64,000 nt of DNA from Terriglobales bacterium (GTDB lineage: Bacteria > Acidobacteriota > Terriglobia > Terriglobales > Acidobacteriaceae), in assembly GCA_025936825.1 (NCBI GenBank), contig JAICSO010000011.1:62001-126000 (forward strand), in the 5' to 3' direction. Position 1 is the stretch's first letter, and each line of letters begins with the position of its first letter. A program made the position numbers and the translations under genes. Shown here piece after piece: positions 50,961 through 60,501 of the stretch. Under the pieces are notes generated by a model. The model was given only the letters and a program-made list of their open reading frames with translations, was not told the DNA's origin and did not search any database.

Positions 50961-51754
50961 GTGGTCCCTCCCCCAGTGTATTGCTCGTCGAAGATAATCC
51001 CGGCGATGCCGAACTGGTACGCGTGCGACTCGAAGAAGGCCAATCCGCTGGCGAAGTGGATTGCGTAACCCGGCTTTCTGAGGGGTTAGCGCACTTAGGC
51101 CGCAAGAAGCCCAGTGTGGTGCTGCTGGACCTCAATCTTCCCGATAGCCAGGGGGCAGACACCTTCCGCAAAATCGTAGAAACGGCGCCTGGCGTTCCCG
51201 TAGTGGTTCTTTCCGGGCACAACGATGATGCGCTCGCGATGAAAGCTCTGGATTCCGGGGTGCAGGACTACATCGTTAAAAAAGACCTGACCAGCCAAGG
51301 TCTATCGCGCGCTATGCGCTTTGCCATTCAGCGCCAGGCCCTGTTGCGATCTCTGGATACGAGGCGAACCGAGCGAGAAAATCTTAAGAAACAATTTCTC
51401 GCAAACCTGTCACATTTGGAACCGCTCCTGGTACGCATCCGGCGCTACGCGACGAATCTATTGGAGGGTGTCACCGGAATACTCAGTCCCGAGCAGCGCG
51501 ACCACTTGCGAACCATAGTTGATTCGGTAGACGAACTGAGTGCCATACTCCGTGATCTGGAACAAACGACATTTGCTGAATCCGACAAACTACAGATCGA
51601 GCAACGATGGGCAGCGGCGGCAAGTCTCGCGGGAGAGTCGCTCTCGATTCTTGTCGACCAAATTCATCGCAACAAGTTGTCACCCATGACCGATGTGGAT
51701 CAGGACCTGCTCTTCGCACTGTGTGACCCGGATATATATCTCAGAAAAATTTGA
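50957..51754 (+). CDS. Receiver protein with truncated, degenerate kinase domain
   Basis: The start is ATG 50957 (ATGA overlap with the previous stop). The 265-residue protein has a complete receiver domain (VLLVEDNPGDAELVRVRL, VVLLDLNLPDSQG, YIVKKDL) to about residue 125. Then comes a HisKA-like helix in which the usual SHELRTPL reads SHLEPLL, followed by further helices. The chain stops after DPDIYLRKI, where the ATP-binding domain would begin. It therefore cannot autophosphorylate by itself, and may be an adaptor for the kinases on both sides. Confidence 0.82.
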   Translation: MSGPSPSVLLVEDNPGDAELVRVRLEEGQSAGEVDCVTRLSEGLAHLGRKKPSVVLLDLNLPDSQGADTFRKIVETAPGVPVVVLSGHNDDALAMKALDSGVQDYIVKKDLTSQGLSRAMRFAIQRQALLRSLDTRRTERENLKKQFLANLSHLEPLLVRIRRYATNLLEGVTGILSPEQRDHLRTIVDSVDELSAILRDLEQTTFAESDKLQIEQRWAAAASLAGESLSILVDQIHRNKLSPMTDVDQDLLFALCDPDIYLRKI

Positions 51755-51908
51755 GTTGGCAAACAAGCCAGGGCCTTGCTGTGCACCTCACATCCGAGTT
51801 TCATTTTGGGAAGCCGATCCCTTCGTAAGCAGATTCTTGTGATCGTTTTTGTTACCGCCTACCTATACTGGCCTGTCAGCGCATAACTATTCCCTCGTGA
51901 GTGGTGCC

Positions 51909-54900
51909 ATGAGTGATTCCATCGATCGTGCGATTGCCGGGCGTTTGCGAATCTTGTCGATCGCCATCAGCTTTCTGACAATGTTGTTCGGTCTTTGTGT
52001 CTTAGGTGGCTGGGCCTTCGATATTCAAATTCTGAAAACAATCGTGCCTGGCCAAGTGGCGGTCAAAGCAAACACCTCCGTGGGATTCATGTTGCTCGGC
52101 TTCCTGCTGTGGCTTCGGAATGCACCCGCATTGGTTATGAGATATCGCAACACCTTGTGCGCTGGCGCGGGGTTTGTGGTCGCCACCATTGGCCTTGTCT
52201 CGTTCATAGAATTCCTGACTGGGTGGAACCCGGGGTTTGATCAGCTTCTGTTCAAAGTCCCGCCTGAAGATGCGTACGGCAGCATCAGGGCCGGCCTGAT
52301 GTCTCCCATCGCAGCGGTAGCGTTTTTCCTGCTGGCGCCTTCTTTGTGGATGATCGGAAGCAAAAATGCGATTTTGCGCTGGAGCAGTTATCTGAGCCTG
52401 CTGGCAGTGGCGATCACGTCTACTTTCGGCGTGTTGGATTTTGTACTGGACCCGAACCTTTCGCATACTTTCATCTCGCCGATCACAGCTCTCGCTCTTC
52501 TGCTCCTGACGTTTGCCATTCCTATGTCAATGCCCGACCAGGGCATCGGTTCGCTGCTCTCCAGCGATAGTTCAGGGGGCGCATTGATTCGGCGCTTGCT
52601 GCCTGCTTCCATCATCATCCCCGTGTCATTAGGGTGGTTGCGGTGGCAGGGTGAAAAGGCAGACTTGTTTTCGCCATGGATGGGTGTAGCTCTTATGGTT
52701 GTTGGCACCGCTGCTCTGCTTGCAGGCGTTATCACGTGGACAGCATACATTGCGAACAAGGCAGACTGGGACCGCGATCGCGCACATGGCAATAATCTCC
52801 GGTTAGCGTCGATTGTCACCTGCTCGAATGAAGCAATCATTGGAAAAACCATTGATGGATTTGCCACTTCATGGAACCCGGCGGCGGAGAGCATCTACGG
52901 CTATACCGCACAGGAGATGATTGGAAAGCCGGTGTCTGTGCTGATTCCTCCCGAGCACCGCGAAGAGTTTAACTCCATACTGCGAAAAATTAGGCAGGGT
53001 GAAGAGGTGCAGCACTATGAGACGGAACGTCTGCGGAAAGATGGAACCCGGATTTTTGTCTCTATTGCCGTTGCACCAATCCGCGACGCGGCCGGAAATC
53101 TCCTCGGCGCTTCGACGATCGCGCGCGACATCACCGAACAAAAGAAGGCGCAGGAAGAGCTCAAACGAGCCTCTCTTTACGCGCGCAGCTTGATTGAAGC
53201 CAGTCTCGACCCGCTGGTGACAATCAGCAAAGACGGCAAGATCATGGACGTAAACCGCGCTACGGAACAGGCAACGGGCGTGGCGCGTGACGAACTCATT
53301 GGCAGCGACTTCTGCACTTACTTCTCCGAACCGGAGAAAGCCAGGGCCGGTTATCTCCAGGTCTTCGCCGAAGAGACCGTTCGTGACTATCCGCTTTCGC
53401 TTCGTCACCGCTCGGGACAACTCGTAGATGTGTTGTATAACGCGAGTGTTTTTCGAAATGCCGCGGGAGAGGTGGAAGGAGTCTTTGCCGCCGCCCGCGA
53501 TGTGACAAAGCGCGAGTCGGCGGAGAAGGCGCTACGCCAGAGTGAACAACGTTACCGGTCTTTGGTTACTGCAACCGCGCAAGTCATTTGGACTACCGAC
53601 GCCCACGCAGAAGTATTTTGTGATATGCCGTCATGGAGATCTTTCACTGGGCTCACCTACGATCAGATCCAGGGTTGGGGATGGCTCGAATCGCTCCATC
53701 CGGATGATCGTGAACGGACTGCAGAAATCTGGAGAAGAGCGGTTACGAGCCGGAGTCTCTACGAGACCGAATATCGCCTGCGAAGGTTCGATGGCGAGTA
53801 CAGACACGTTGCCGTACGTGGAGTGCCGCTAACAGATGACAACGGAGACGTTCGCGAGTGGATCGGGGTCTGCACGGACATCACGGACCGCAAGCGTGCC
53901 GAAGTGGAATTGCGTGAAAGCGAGGAAGCGTTTCGCACGCTGGCTGCCCTAGTGCCACAGATGGTGTGGATGTGTACGCCGGATGGCCTCAACGTGTACT
54001 TCAACGAGCGCTGGGTGGAATACACCGGCCTCACACTGGAAGAGAGCTACGGCTGCGGCTGGAATACGCCCTTCCATCCTGATGATAAGCAGCCGGCCTT
54101 TAAGGCATGGAACAGTGCAGTCACGACTGGAGAGACCTACACGATTGAGTCGCGGCTGCGGGGCAAAGATGGCACGTATCGGTGGTTCTTGATGCGCGGA
54201 GTTCCGTTGCGGGATGGCTCCGGAATAATCGTCAAATGGTTTGGAACATGTACCGATATTCACGATCTCAAGGAGGCCCAAGCCGAACTGAAGCAACTTA
54301 ACCAGGAACTGGAACAGCGCGTCTCGAACCGCACGGCTCAATTACAGGCGACCAACCAGGAACTGGAAGCATTCACATATTCCGTTTCGCATGACCTGCG
54401 GGCCCCGCTCCGGCATATCAGCGGGTTTTCCAAAATTCTGAGCGAGGACTTCGCTCAGGTCTTACCTTCCGAAGCGCAGCACCTCCTTGAACGCATCGGG
54501 GAAGGTACGCGTCGTATGGGCATGTTGGTTGACGATCTCCTCAATCTTGGGCGCATTGGCCGCCATGAGGTCCGCCTGCAGGTTGCAGGCCTGGACAGCC
54601 TAGTCGCCGATGTGCTCAGAGAGTTGCAACCGGAGGCGCAGGCTCGAAATGTTCAGTGGAAAATCGGAAGGCTGCCTTACGTCGAATGCGATCCCGCGCT
54701 GATCAGGCAGGTGTTTCAGAACCTGCTGTCCAATGCGTTGAAGTTCACGCGCCCGCGGGAGAAGGCAATCATCGAGGTCGGACAGGAAATCCGAGATGGT
54801 GTCTCCGTGGTCTATGTGCGTGACAACGGCGTGGGATTCAGCATGAAGTATGCCGACAAATTGTTCGGAGTCTTTCAACGCCTGCACCGGTCCGAAGACT

Positions 54901-55088
54901 TCGAAGGCACGGGCGTGGGGTTGGCGACGGTACAGCGAATCATTCGCAAGCACGGAGGCAAAATCTGGGCGGAAGCGGAGTTGGATAAGGGCGCCAAATT
55001 TTATTTCACCCTTGGAACATCCGAGGAAGCTTCACAAGATTACCAGGCAATCAAATCGGAGAACATTCATGAACTCACGAGAAGTTGA
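51909..55088 (+). CDS. Membrane PAS-domain sensor histidine kinase
   Basis: The start is taken as ATG 51909; a TTG at 51849 would add 20 residues. The 1059-residue protein has about eight membrane helices in the first 270 residues, then four PAS/PAC units (from about 290 to 800), for example EAIIGKTIDGFATSWNPAAESIYGYTAQEM and the PAC-like KDGTRIFVSIAVAPI. A coiled coil leads to HisKA (AFTYSVSHDLRAPLRHISGF) and the ATP domain (LIRQVFQNLLSNALKF, VRDNGVGFSMKYADKLFGVF, GTGVGLATVQRIIRKHGG). It should sense several signals and phosphorylate a small receiver. The gene overlaps the broken receiver gene at 55069 by 20 bases. Confidence 0.93.
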   Translation: MSDSIDRAIAGRLRILSIAISFLTMLFGLCVLGGWAFDIQILKTIVPGQVAVKANTSVGFMLLGFLLWLRNAPALVMRYRNTLCAGAGFVVATIGLVSFIEFLTGWNPGFDQLLFKVPPEDAYGSIRAGLMSPIAAVAFFLLAPSLWMIGSKNAILRWSSYLSLLAVAITSTFGVLDFVLDPNLSHTFISPITALALLLLTFAIPMSMPDQGIGSLLSSDSSGGALIRRLLPASIIIPVSLGWLRWQGEKADLFSPWMGVALMVVGTAALLAGVITWTAYIANKADWDRDRAHGNNLRLASIVTCSNEAIIGKTIDGFATSWNPAAESIYGYTAQEMIGKPVSVLIPPEHREEFNSILRKIRQGEEVQHYETERLRKDGTRIFVSIAVAPIRDAAGNLLGASTIARDITEQKKAQEELKRASLYARSLIEASLDPLVTISKDGKIMDVNRATEQATGVARDELIGSDFCTYFSEPEKARAGYLQVFAEETVRDYPLSLRHRSGQLVDVLYNASVFRNAAGEVEGVFAAARDVTKRESAEKALRQSEQRYRSLVTATAQVIWTTDAHAEVFCDMPSWRSFTGLTYDQIQGWGWLESLHPDDRERTAEIWRRAVTSRSLYETEYRLRRFDGEYRHVAVRGVPLTDDNGDVREWIGVCTDITDRKRAEVELRESEEAFRTLAALVPQMVWMCTPDGLNVYFNERWVEYTGLTLEESYGCGWNTPFHPDDKQPAFKAWNSAVTTGETYTIESRLRGKDGTYRWFLMRGVPLRDGSGIIVKWFGTCTDIHDLKEAQAELKQLNQELEQRVSNRTAQLQATNQELEAFTYSVSHDLRAPLRHISGFSKILSEDFAQVLPSEAQHLLERIGEGTRRMGMLVDDLLNLGRIGRHEVRLQVAGLDSLVADVLRELQPEAQARNVQWKIGRLPYVECDPALIRQVFQNLLSNALKFTRPREKAIIEVGQEIRDGVSVVYVRDNGVGFSMKYADKLFGVFQRLHRSEDFEGTGVGLATVQRIIRKHGGKIWAEAELDKGAKFYFTLGTSEEASQDYQAIKSENIHELTRS

Positions 55089-55542
55089 CATTCTGTTGGT
55101 AGAAGATAATAAGGACGATCTCGAACTCGCATTGCATGCGCTGCGCCGAGAGAGGCTCGCCAATCGCATTTAAATCGCCAGAGACGGTGAAGAGGTGCTC
55201 GATTTCCTCTTTTGCCGCGGAGAATTTGCAGACCGGTCAATGGATCAACAGCCTCGGGTCGTCCTACTCGACCTCAAACTCCCCAAGGTGGATGGTCTGG
55301 AGGTTTTGAAGCAAATCAAAGAGGATGCGCGCACAAAAACCATACCGGTCGTCATTTTGACTTCGTCGAAAGAAGAGCGCGACCTGGTCAGCAGCTACCG
55401 GTTGGGAGTGAACAGCTACATTCAGAAGCCCGTCGACTTCGACCAGTTTCGCGACACCGTCAAGCAGCTAGGACTGTACTGGCTGGTGGTGAATCAGGCT
55501 CCGGTTCCCGATCCGCTGCTGCAGGAGAGCCTACACAGGTAG
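55069..55542 (+). pseudogene. Rcp1-like response regulator interrupted by an in-frame TAA
   Basis: From ATG 55069 the frame encodes a normal receiver start (REVDILLVEDNKDDLELALHAL) up to LANRI, then a TAA at 55171. The same frame continues intact with IARDGEEVLDFLFCRGEF, VVLLDLKLPKVDG (phospho-Asp), VVILTSSKEERD and NSYIQKPVDFDQF. A single C-to-T change of CAA, giving glutamine, would explain the stop. A GTG at 55195 could start a shorter protein lacking the acidic pocket. It follows the large kinase at 51909 and would be its output partner. A sequencing error or recent loss of function are both possible. Confidence 0.85.
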
Positions 55543-55577
55543 CGGAAATTGGGGGAGAACGGAACAGAGCCGGGGAT

Positions 55578-58500
55578 TTAAGATACACCCGTGCCGCTAG
55601 AAATCTCCTGTGACGAGGGTCGCCGGAGTAGTTGCTGGATCTTTCGCAACAGGTCGTGCAGGTAAAACGGTTTTTGGAGGAGAGCGACGTCGGTGTCACT
55701 CGAAATACTCTGCAGCTTGTCATCCGTATATCCCGACATGTACAAGACCCTCACTTCAGGATGAAGGTCTTTGATGTACTTCGCTAACTCTGGGCCGTTC
55801 ATTTGCGGCATGATCACGTCTGTCAAAAGTAACTCGATTCGTTCTGGGAACTGATCCGCCATATGGAGCGCGTCTATCCCGTTCTCGCCGACGAGCACTC
55901 GGAACCCGGCGGCCTGCAAGCCTTCAGTCAAGAGATCTCGAAATGCGGGCTCATCCTCCACCAAGAGAATCGTTGCCGTTTGGTTTGTCAGTATCTGCGA
56001 CTTCGTTACGGCAGTAGGCTCGGATTTTGCGGCGACGCTGGGGAAGTAGATCTTAAAGACAGTTCCCTTTCCGACTTCACTCTCCGGAAAAATGAAGCCG
56101 CCACTTTGCTTGACGATCCCAAAAACCGTCGCCAGGCCTAAGCCCGTGCCTTTGCCGACCGGCTTCGTCGTAAAGAACGGTTGAAAAATATTTTCCAGGG
56201 TTTCAGCGTTCATGCCTTCGCCTGTGTCCCGTACCGAAAGGAAAACGTAAGTTCCGGCTGGAATAACCACGCTCTGAATAGTCGTTTCTTCCGTGAAACT
56301 TACCGGCGCGGTCGAAATCGCCAGAGTGCCGCCATTTGGCATGGCGTCGCGCGCATTCACCGCGAGATTCATGATCACCTGCACCAGCTGGCCCGAGTCC
56401 GCTTTCACCATGCCGATATTTGGATCCAATTCCAGCCGGTGCTTGATATCAGCGCCTAACACGTGCTCGAGCATCTTATTGGTTTCGGTGACCAATGAAT
56501 TCAGATTCAGCGTTCGCAACTGCATCACCTGCCTGCGGCTAAACGCCAATAACTGAGCCGTCAACGACGCCGCACGCTCGCCAGCCCTCTTGATGATTTC
56601 GACTCGTGATTTCGCAGGATCATTGTCCTCAAGTGTTCCGGCGAGGAGTTCGCAATGTCCGATAATGACCGCGAGAAGGTTGTTGAAATCGTGAGCGGTA
56701 CTGCCGGCAAGCTGTCCGAGAGCTTCCATTTTTTGTGCTTGCCGCAGTTGGTCTTCGAGGGCACGTCGCGTGGTCACGTCTTCCACGATGATCTCGATCA
56801 AGTCGCCACGCTCACCCCCGAGCCTTCTGCCACTGGCGCGCAGCGAAATTGGCTTACCGTCACCTCGTTTCCACGTAAACTCGATGTCGCGGAAGAAGTC
56901 AGCCCGCGTAGGTTGCGCCCGAAATCCCGCGGACTCTCCTTCCAGATAAAGATCGCGCGACAAATTGAGGGCCAACAGCTCGCCTTCGGTCTTATAGCCG
57001 AGCATTTTCACCAGTGCCGGATTGGCGCTCAAGAAACGGTCCTCTTTCACGCTGACGCGAGCGATGCCATAGGGTGCATTTTCTACGAACGAACGAAGTT
57101 GCGCCTCGGAGCGTCGCAACTCGATCTCCGCCTGTTTGCTCGAACTAAGGTCGGTGCCAATCGCGGTGATATACGGTTTACCTTCGAGCTCGACGCGGAG
57201 CGCGTTCCAGTAATAAGGAGTTACGCTGCCGCTGGCATTCAGCATGTCTACTTCTAACTCGCCATGTCCTCTGGCGAAGGTTTCGCGGCGGGCTGTTTCA
57301 GCGGCCTCCCTGTCGTAGTCGGCGACATTCTCGAGCTGCGAAATTCCTTCAAGCCCAAACCTGGTCAACTGATCAGCGTTCTTATTCCACCGAACATTCT
57401 TGCCATCCTCGTTCTGCATGATGAACAAGCCGGGTAGACTCTCGATGACCGCGTTTGCGAGCGTCTTCTCCCGAATGAGTGCGCGTTCGGTGCGCTTAAG
57501 GCGTGTCACGCTTACGATCAATGCCATCACGAGCGAGGTTTCGACAATCGCCAGCCCCACACATGCAAGAATGACAATTCGATATCGCTCCCAGGGGCTG
57601 GGTTCGCGGAATAGTTCTACGGCGCTCGCCGGAATTCTCGTCTCACTGATATTCCAGCGTTGCAGTTGGCGCCAGTCCACCATGTCCCGGGCGGAAGTAT
57701 CCCCGACAATCGGCACGCTGGACGCGTTCTCGCCATTTAACACCCGCGCCGCCGACCCAGCCGCCATGCTCCCTAAGCTGGCAGCGTTCGTCATGTACCC
57801 GCCGACAACGTCGTGGCCAATGTAGGTGTCTTCGATTCCATAAATCGGAACCGGCGAAACACGAGCAATGATGTCCAACGCTTCTTCGGGCAGGAAAAAC
57901 TGTCCACTACCGTCTTCAAAGAAGTACGTATAAAGAATGACCGTGTGCGGCGGAAGCATCCGGACCTTCTCCAACAGCACGTCCATGGGCATGTCGTTGA
58001 AATAGGAAAACTCGATGTGATGTTCATCCGCGACGAAATCTCCCTGGAGTTCCTGCAGCCACTGATGTTCACGCGCTGAGGAACCGGTGATCACTACGAC
58101 TCGCTCGGTATCGGGTTGCAGTTTCAGCGCAAGGTTGAGCGTGCGCAACGGTTCGTCGGTAGTAGCGATGCCGGTGACACCGGCCCCCTGGTTGCGATTA
58201 GAAGACGCGAGTTTGATAGCCTCGGCGCTCCGCGTATTGAACAGCGCCACGACCGGCACATTGGCAAATGGTCCGCGGGTCGTCCCCTCGCCCAGAACAA
58301 ACTTTAGAGCCGCAAACGATATTGGGACCACAAGATCGGGCTTTACAGTTGAATATTTGGTGCTTAACAGGGAAGCCAGTTCGCGCTCATGCTCGGGAGA
58401 GTTGAAGCGGATGATGTCGAGGTATTCGGTAAAAAATTCGACGCGATCATGCGTCTGGCGCGTGAGTTCGGACCGAAACGCACGGTCGAATTCTTGAAAA

Positions 58501-58670
58501 ATTCCCTCCTCTCGGTCGTAGGAATAGAGAACGAGGACCCGCTTGGGATGGTCTTCAGAAGTTGCCCTGACGGAGAACCCGCCAAGAACCACCGCTATAC
58601 CTAACGCGAATCGAACCAGCCAAAACGGTCGAAATAACACGGAAGCCCTCACCGCGCTCAACCCCAACAT
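55578..58670 (-). CDS. Hybrid sensor kinase with periplasmic binding-protein-like sensor
   Basis: The 1030-residue protein has a signal/membrane helix near 15-35 and a periplasmic ABC substrate-binding-like domain (about 40-345; KRVLVLYSYDREEGIFQEFDRAFRSEL, VPIYGIEDTYIGHDVVGGYM). A second membrane helix (IVILACVGLAIVETSLVMALIV) comes next, followed by two PAS domains (about 395-650). HisKA contains LAGSTAHDFNNLLAVIIGHCELL, and the ATP domain LVQVIMNLAVNARDAMPNGG and GKGTGLGLATVFGIVKQSGG. A C-terminal receiver is present (ILLVEDEPAFRDLL, LLLTDVIMPQMNG). It should phosphorylate the divergent sigma-54 regulator at 58939, but this is inference. Confidence 0.93.
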   Translation of the reverse strand: MLGLSAVRASVLFRPFWLVRFALGIAVVLGGFSVRATSEDHPKRVLVLYSYDREEGIFQEFDRAFRSELTRQTHDRVEFFTEYLDIIRFNSPEHERELASLLSTKYSTVKPDLVVPISFAALKFVLGEGTTRGPFANVPVVALFNTRSAEAIKLASSNRNQGAGVTGIATTDEPLRTLNLALKLQPDTERVVVITGSSAREHQWLQELQGDFVADEHHIEFSYFNDMPMDVLLEKVRMLPPHTVILYTYFFEDGSGQFFLPEEALDIIARVSPVPIYGIEDTYIGHDVVGGYMTNAASLGSMAAGSAARVLNGENASSVPIVGDTSARDMVDWRQLQRWNISETRIPASAVELFREPSPWERYRIVILACVGLAIVETSLVMALIVSVTRLKRTERALIREKTLANAVIESLPGLFIMQNEDGKNVRWNKNADQLTRFGLEGISQLENVADYDREAAETARRETFARGHGELEVDMLNASGSVTPYYWNALRVELEGKPYITAIGTDLSSSKQAEIELRRSEAQLRSFVENAPYGIARVSVKEDRFLSANPALVKMLGYKTEGELLALNLSRDLYLEGESAGFRAQPTRADFFRDIEFTWKRGDGKPISLRASGRRLGGERGDLIEIIVEDVTTRRALEDQLRQAQKMEALGQLAGSTAHDFNNLLAVIIGHCELLAGTLEDNDPAKSRVEIIKRAGERAASLTAQLLAFSRRQVMQLRTLNLNSLVTETNKMLEHVLGADIKHRLELDPNIGMVKADSGQLVQVIMNLAVNARDAMPNGGTLAISTAPVSFTEETTIQSVVIPAGTYVFLSVRDTGEGMNAETLENIFQPFFTTKPVGKGTGLGLATVFGIVKQSGGFIFPESEVGKGTVFKIYFPSVAAKSEPTAVTKSQILTNQTATILLVEDEPAFRDLLTEGLQAAGFRVLVGENGIDALHMADQFPERIELLLTDVIMPQMNGPELAKYIKDLHPEVRVLYMSGYTDDKLQSISSDTDVALLQKPFYLHDLLRKIQQLLRRPSSQEISSGTGVS

Positions 58671-58890
58671 GACGGCACCTTCCGACGCCAGGAAATTCCG
58701 TTCGCGCTTCGGAGTGGGACAATCCTAAGGACTGCTCCCCAGCTGGTGGCATGGCACCAAGAATTCCGGCTGCTTCACCTATGTAGGTGTGGATCATAAC
58801 CCATTTAGAACCAGTTGCCAACAAGTTACCAACGCGTCATTTTCTATCCCTGTTCCTGGGGTCATGCGTTCTGTGGAGATTAATCTGGGT

Positions 58891-58920
58891 TTAACAATCG
58901 AATTCTGCGCCTCGTATAAT
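58891..58920 (+). promoter_or_regulatory. Sigma-70 promoter with short leader before the sigma-54 regulator
   Basis: TTAACA (58891-58896), an 18-base spacer and a perfect TATAAT (58915-58920) form a strong promoter. Transcription would start near 58927, only about 12 bases before the ATG at 58939. No ribosome site is visible. Confidence 0.6.
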
Positions 58921-58938
58921 TGCGCAACTCATAAATCC

Positions 58939-60288
58939 ATGGTCGCCGCATTCGTCCGCCGCAAGGTTCTGTTGCTGGAAGATGACTCAGACCTACGTCA
59001 CGCGTACGCATCTCATCTGGCCGCTAACGGATTCCTCATCTTCGAGGCAGAAACCATTTCCAGCGCCCTACAGAGTTTCGAGACCGTTGCTCCCGACATC
59101 GCGATTCTTGATTTCCGTCTCAGTGACGGAACAGCGTTACAGCTCCTGCCCAAGCTAAAAGAGCTGGACCCGACAGTGCCGGTCATCGTGCTCACTGGTT
59201 TCGGATCCATGGAACTCGGTGTTTCTTTGATTAAAGCTGGAGCCGAGCAATGTCTCGCAAAGCCGCTCGAACCTTCGGCGTTGCTGCTGGTTGTAAACAA
59301 GGCGCTTGAAAATTCGCGAAATCAACAAAGGCAATTGGCCAGCAACACTCGGCGGCGAAGGGTGGTCCTCGATCCATTTCTGGGCAAGAGTTCGGCGATC
59401 AAACGTCTTGCCGACACGGCTTTGAAAGTCGCAAAAAGTCAAAGTCCTGTGCTACTTCAGGGCGAAACCGGAACAGGCAAGGGTGTATTGGCCACCTGGC
59501 TTCATGAAAATGGACCGCGTAGCGAAGAATCTTTCGTCGATCTCAACTGCGCCGGACTGACCCGCGAGTTTCTCGAATCCGAACTTTTTGGATACGAAAA
59601 AGGCGCATACACAGGCGCAGTCAACTCCAAGCCTGGTCTCTTTGAGGTGGCTCATCGTGGAACGCTTTTCCTTGATGAGATCGGCGACGTCGATCTGAAT
59701 GTGCAACCGAAACTGCTGAAGGTTCTGGAAGAGAAGAAATTCCGCCGAATGGGAGACGTGCGTGACCGCGTCGTAGATGTGCGCCTGGTCGCCGCAACCC
59801 ACCAGGAACTGCATCGCCTTATCGATTCGAAAAGTTTCCGCAGTGATCTCTACTTCCGGATCAGCACGGTTCCCCTTGCGCTTCCGACCTTGCGCTCGCG
59901 TCAGGAAGATATTCCGGAGATCGCCTCGACCCTGCTGCAGCGGATTTGCTCCGATATGGCTAGGCCACAAGTTGAGCTTTCGACTAAAGCGATCGAGCGA
60001 TTGCAATCCTACTATTGGCCCGGCAATATTCGAGAACTGCGCAACGTTCTGGAACGTGCGCTTTTGCTGCATGAAAGTAACGTGCTGGAAGCCAACCACT
60101 TCGGCTTCGATTCTCCTCATCAGACTCAGCCAGCGTACAACGCGAATTGGACGCTGGAGGAGATCGAGAGCTTCCACATCAAGTCGACCCTTTCAGCCGA
60201 GAATGGCAATGTAGAGAAGACCGCGAAACGCCTGGGCATCGCGAAGAGCACCTTGTATCAGAAGTTGAAGGCGCTGAACCTCACTTAG
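58939..60288 (+). CDS. Sigma-54-dependent response regulator with GAYTGA loop
   Basis: The start is ATG 58939 (MVAAFVRRKVLLLEDDSDLRH); the frame is open from 58789. The 449-residue protein has a receiver domain (phospho-Asp in IAILDFRLSDGTAL), then an AAA+ domain: LQGETGTGKGVLA, ESELFGYEKGAYTGAVNSK (GAYTGA, an accepted variant of GAFTGA), GTLFLDEIGDVD and FRSDLYFRISTV. The C-terminal helix-turn-helix is NVEKTAKRLGIAKSTLYQKLKALNL, unlike the other three in the window. It is followed by a strong sigma-54 promoter candidate before the chemotaxis-like genes, which it probably activates. Confidence 0.94.
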   Translation: MVAAFVRRKVLLLEDDSDLRHAYASHLAANGFLIFEAETISSALQSFETVAPDIAILDFRLSDGTALQLLPKLKELDPTVPVIVLTGFGSMELGVSLIKAGAEQCLAKPLEPSALLLVVNKALENSRNQQRQLASNTRRRRVVLDPFLGKSSAIKRLADTALKVAKSQSPVLLQGETGTGKGVLATWLHENGPRSEESFVDLNCAGLTREFLESELFGYEKGAYTGAVNSKPGLFEVAHRGTLFLDEIGDVDLNVQPKLLKVLEEKKFRRMGDVRDRVVDVRLVAATHQELHRLIDSKSFRSDLYFRISTVPLALPTLRSRQEDIPEIASTLLQRICSDMARPQVELSTKAIERLQSYYWPGNIRELRNVLERALLLHESNVLEANHFGFDSPHQTQPAYNANWTLEEIESFHIKSTLSAENGNVEKTAKRLGIAKSTLYQKLKALNLT

Positions 60289-60373
60289 TGGTTCCGTTCG
60301 ATTTCCAGACTGCAGCGTTCGAAAATCAGAAATCCTATTCGCCTGCCCTTGCCCTTCTACTCCTTCGAGTAAC

Positions 60374-60427
60374 AGCAACTCCTTGCTCCGCAGCAACTTC
60401 ATGCGTTCGAGTTGCGGAACAGCAACT
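60374..60427. repeat. AGCAACT repeats upstream of the chemotaxis-like promoter
   Basis: AGCAACT occurs at 60374-60380, 60392-60398 and 60421-60427. An inverted AGTTGC at 60410-60415 pairs with GCAACT at 60422-60427. The first two copies lie about 60-80 bases before the expected transcription start, a usual place for sigma-54 activator sites. Confidence 0.5.
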
Positions 60428-60428
60428 T

Positions 60429-60444
60429 TGGCAGCACGTTTGCC
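60429..60444 (+). promoter_or_regulatory. Candidate sigma-54 promoter of the chemotaxis-like operon
   Basis: TGGCAGCACGTTTGCC has GG at 60430-60431 and GC at 60442-60443 with 10 bases between. It matches TGGCA of the -24 and TTGC of the -12 consensus and is the best sigma-54 match in the window. Transcription would start near 60455, about 47 bases before the ATG at 60502. Confidence 0.65.
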
Positions 60445-60501
60445 TTATCTCCTAGAAATAACCCGTGGGTGTACACCCCATTTGTGAATCAGGAAAACCC
60501 A

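Noticed and set aside
51771-51787. GG-N10-GC spacing before the large PAS kinase
   Set aside because: The bases around GG and GC do not match the -24/-12 consensus apart from the spacing, so it is likely chance.
55171-55173. Possible stop-codon recoding in the response regulator
   Set aside because: TAA is not used for selenocysteine or pyrrolysine, and no stem-loop or slippery site was noticed; a nonsense change is simpler.
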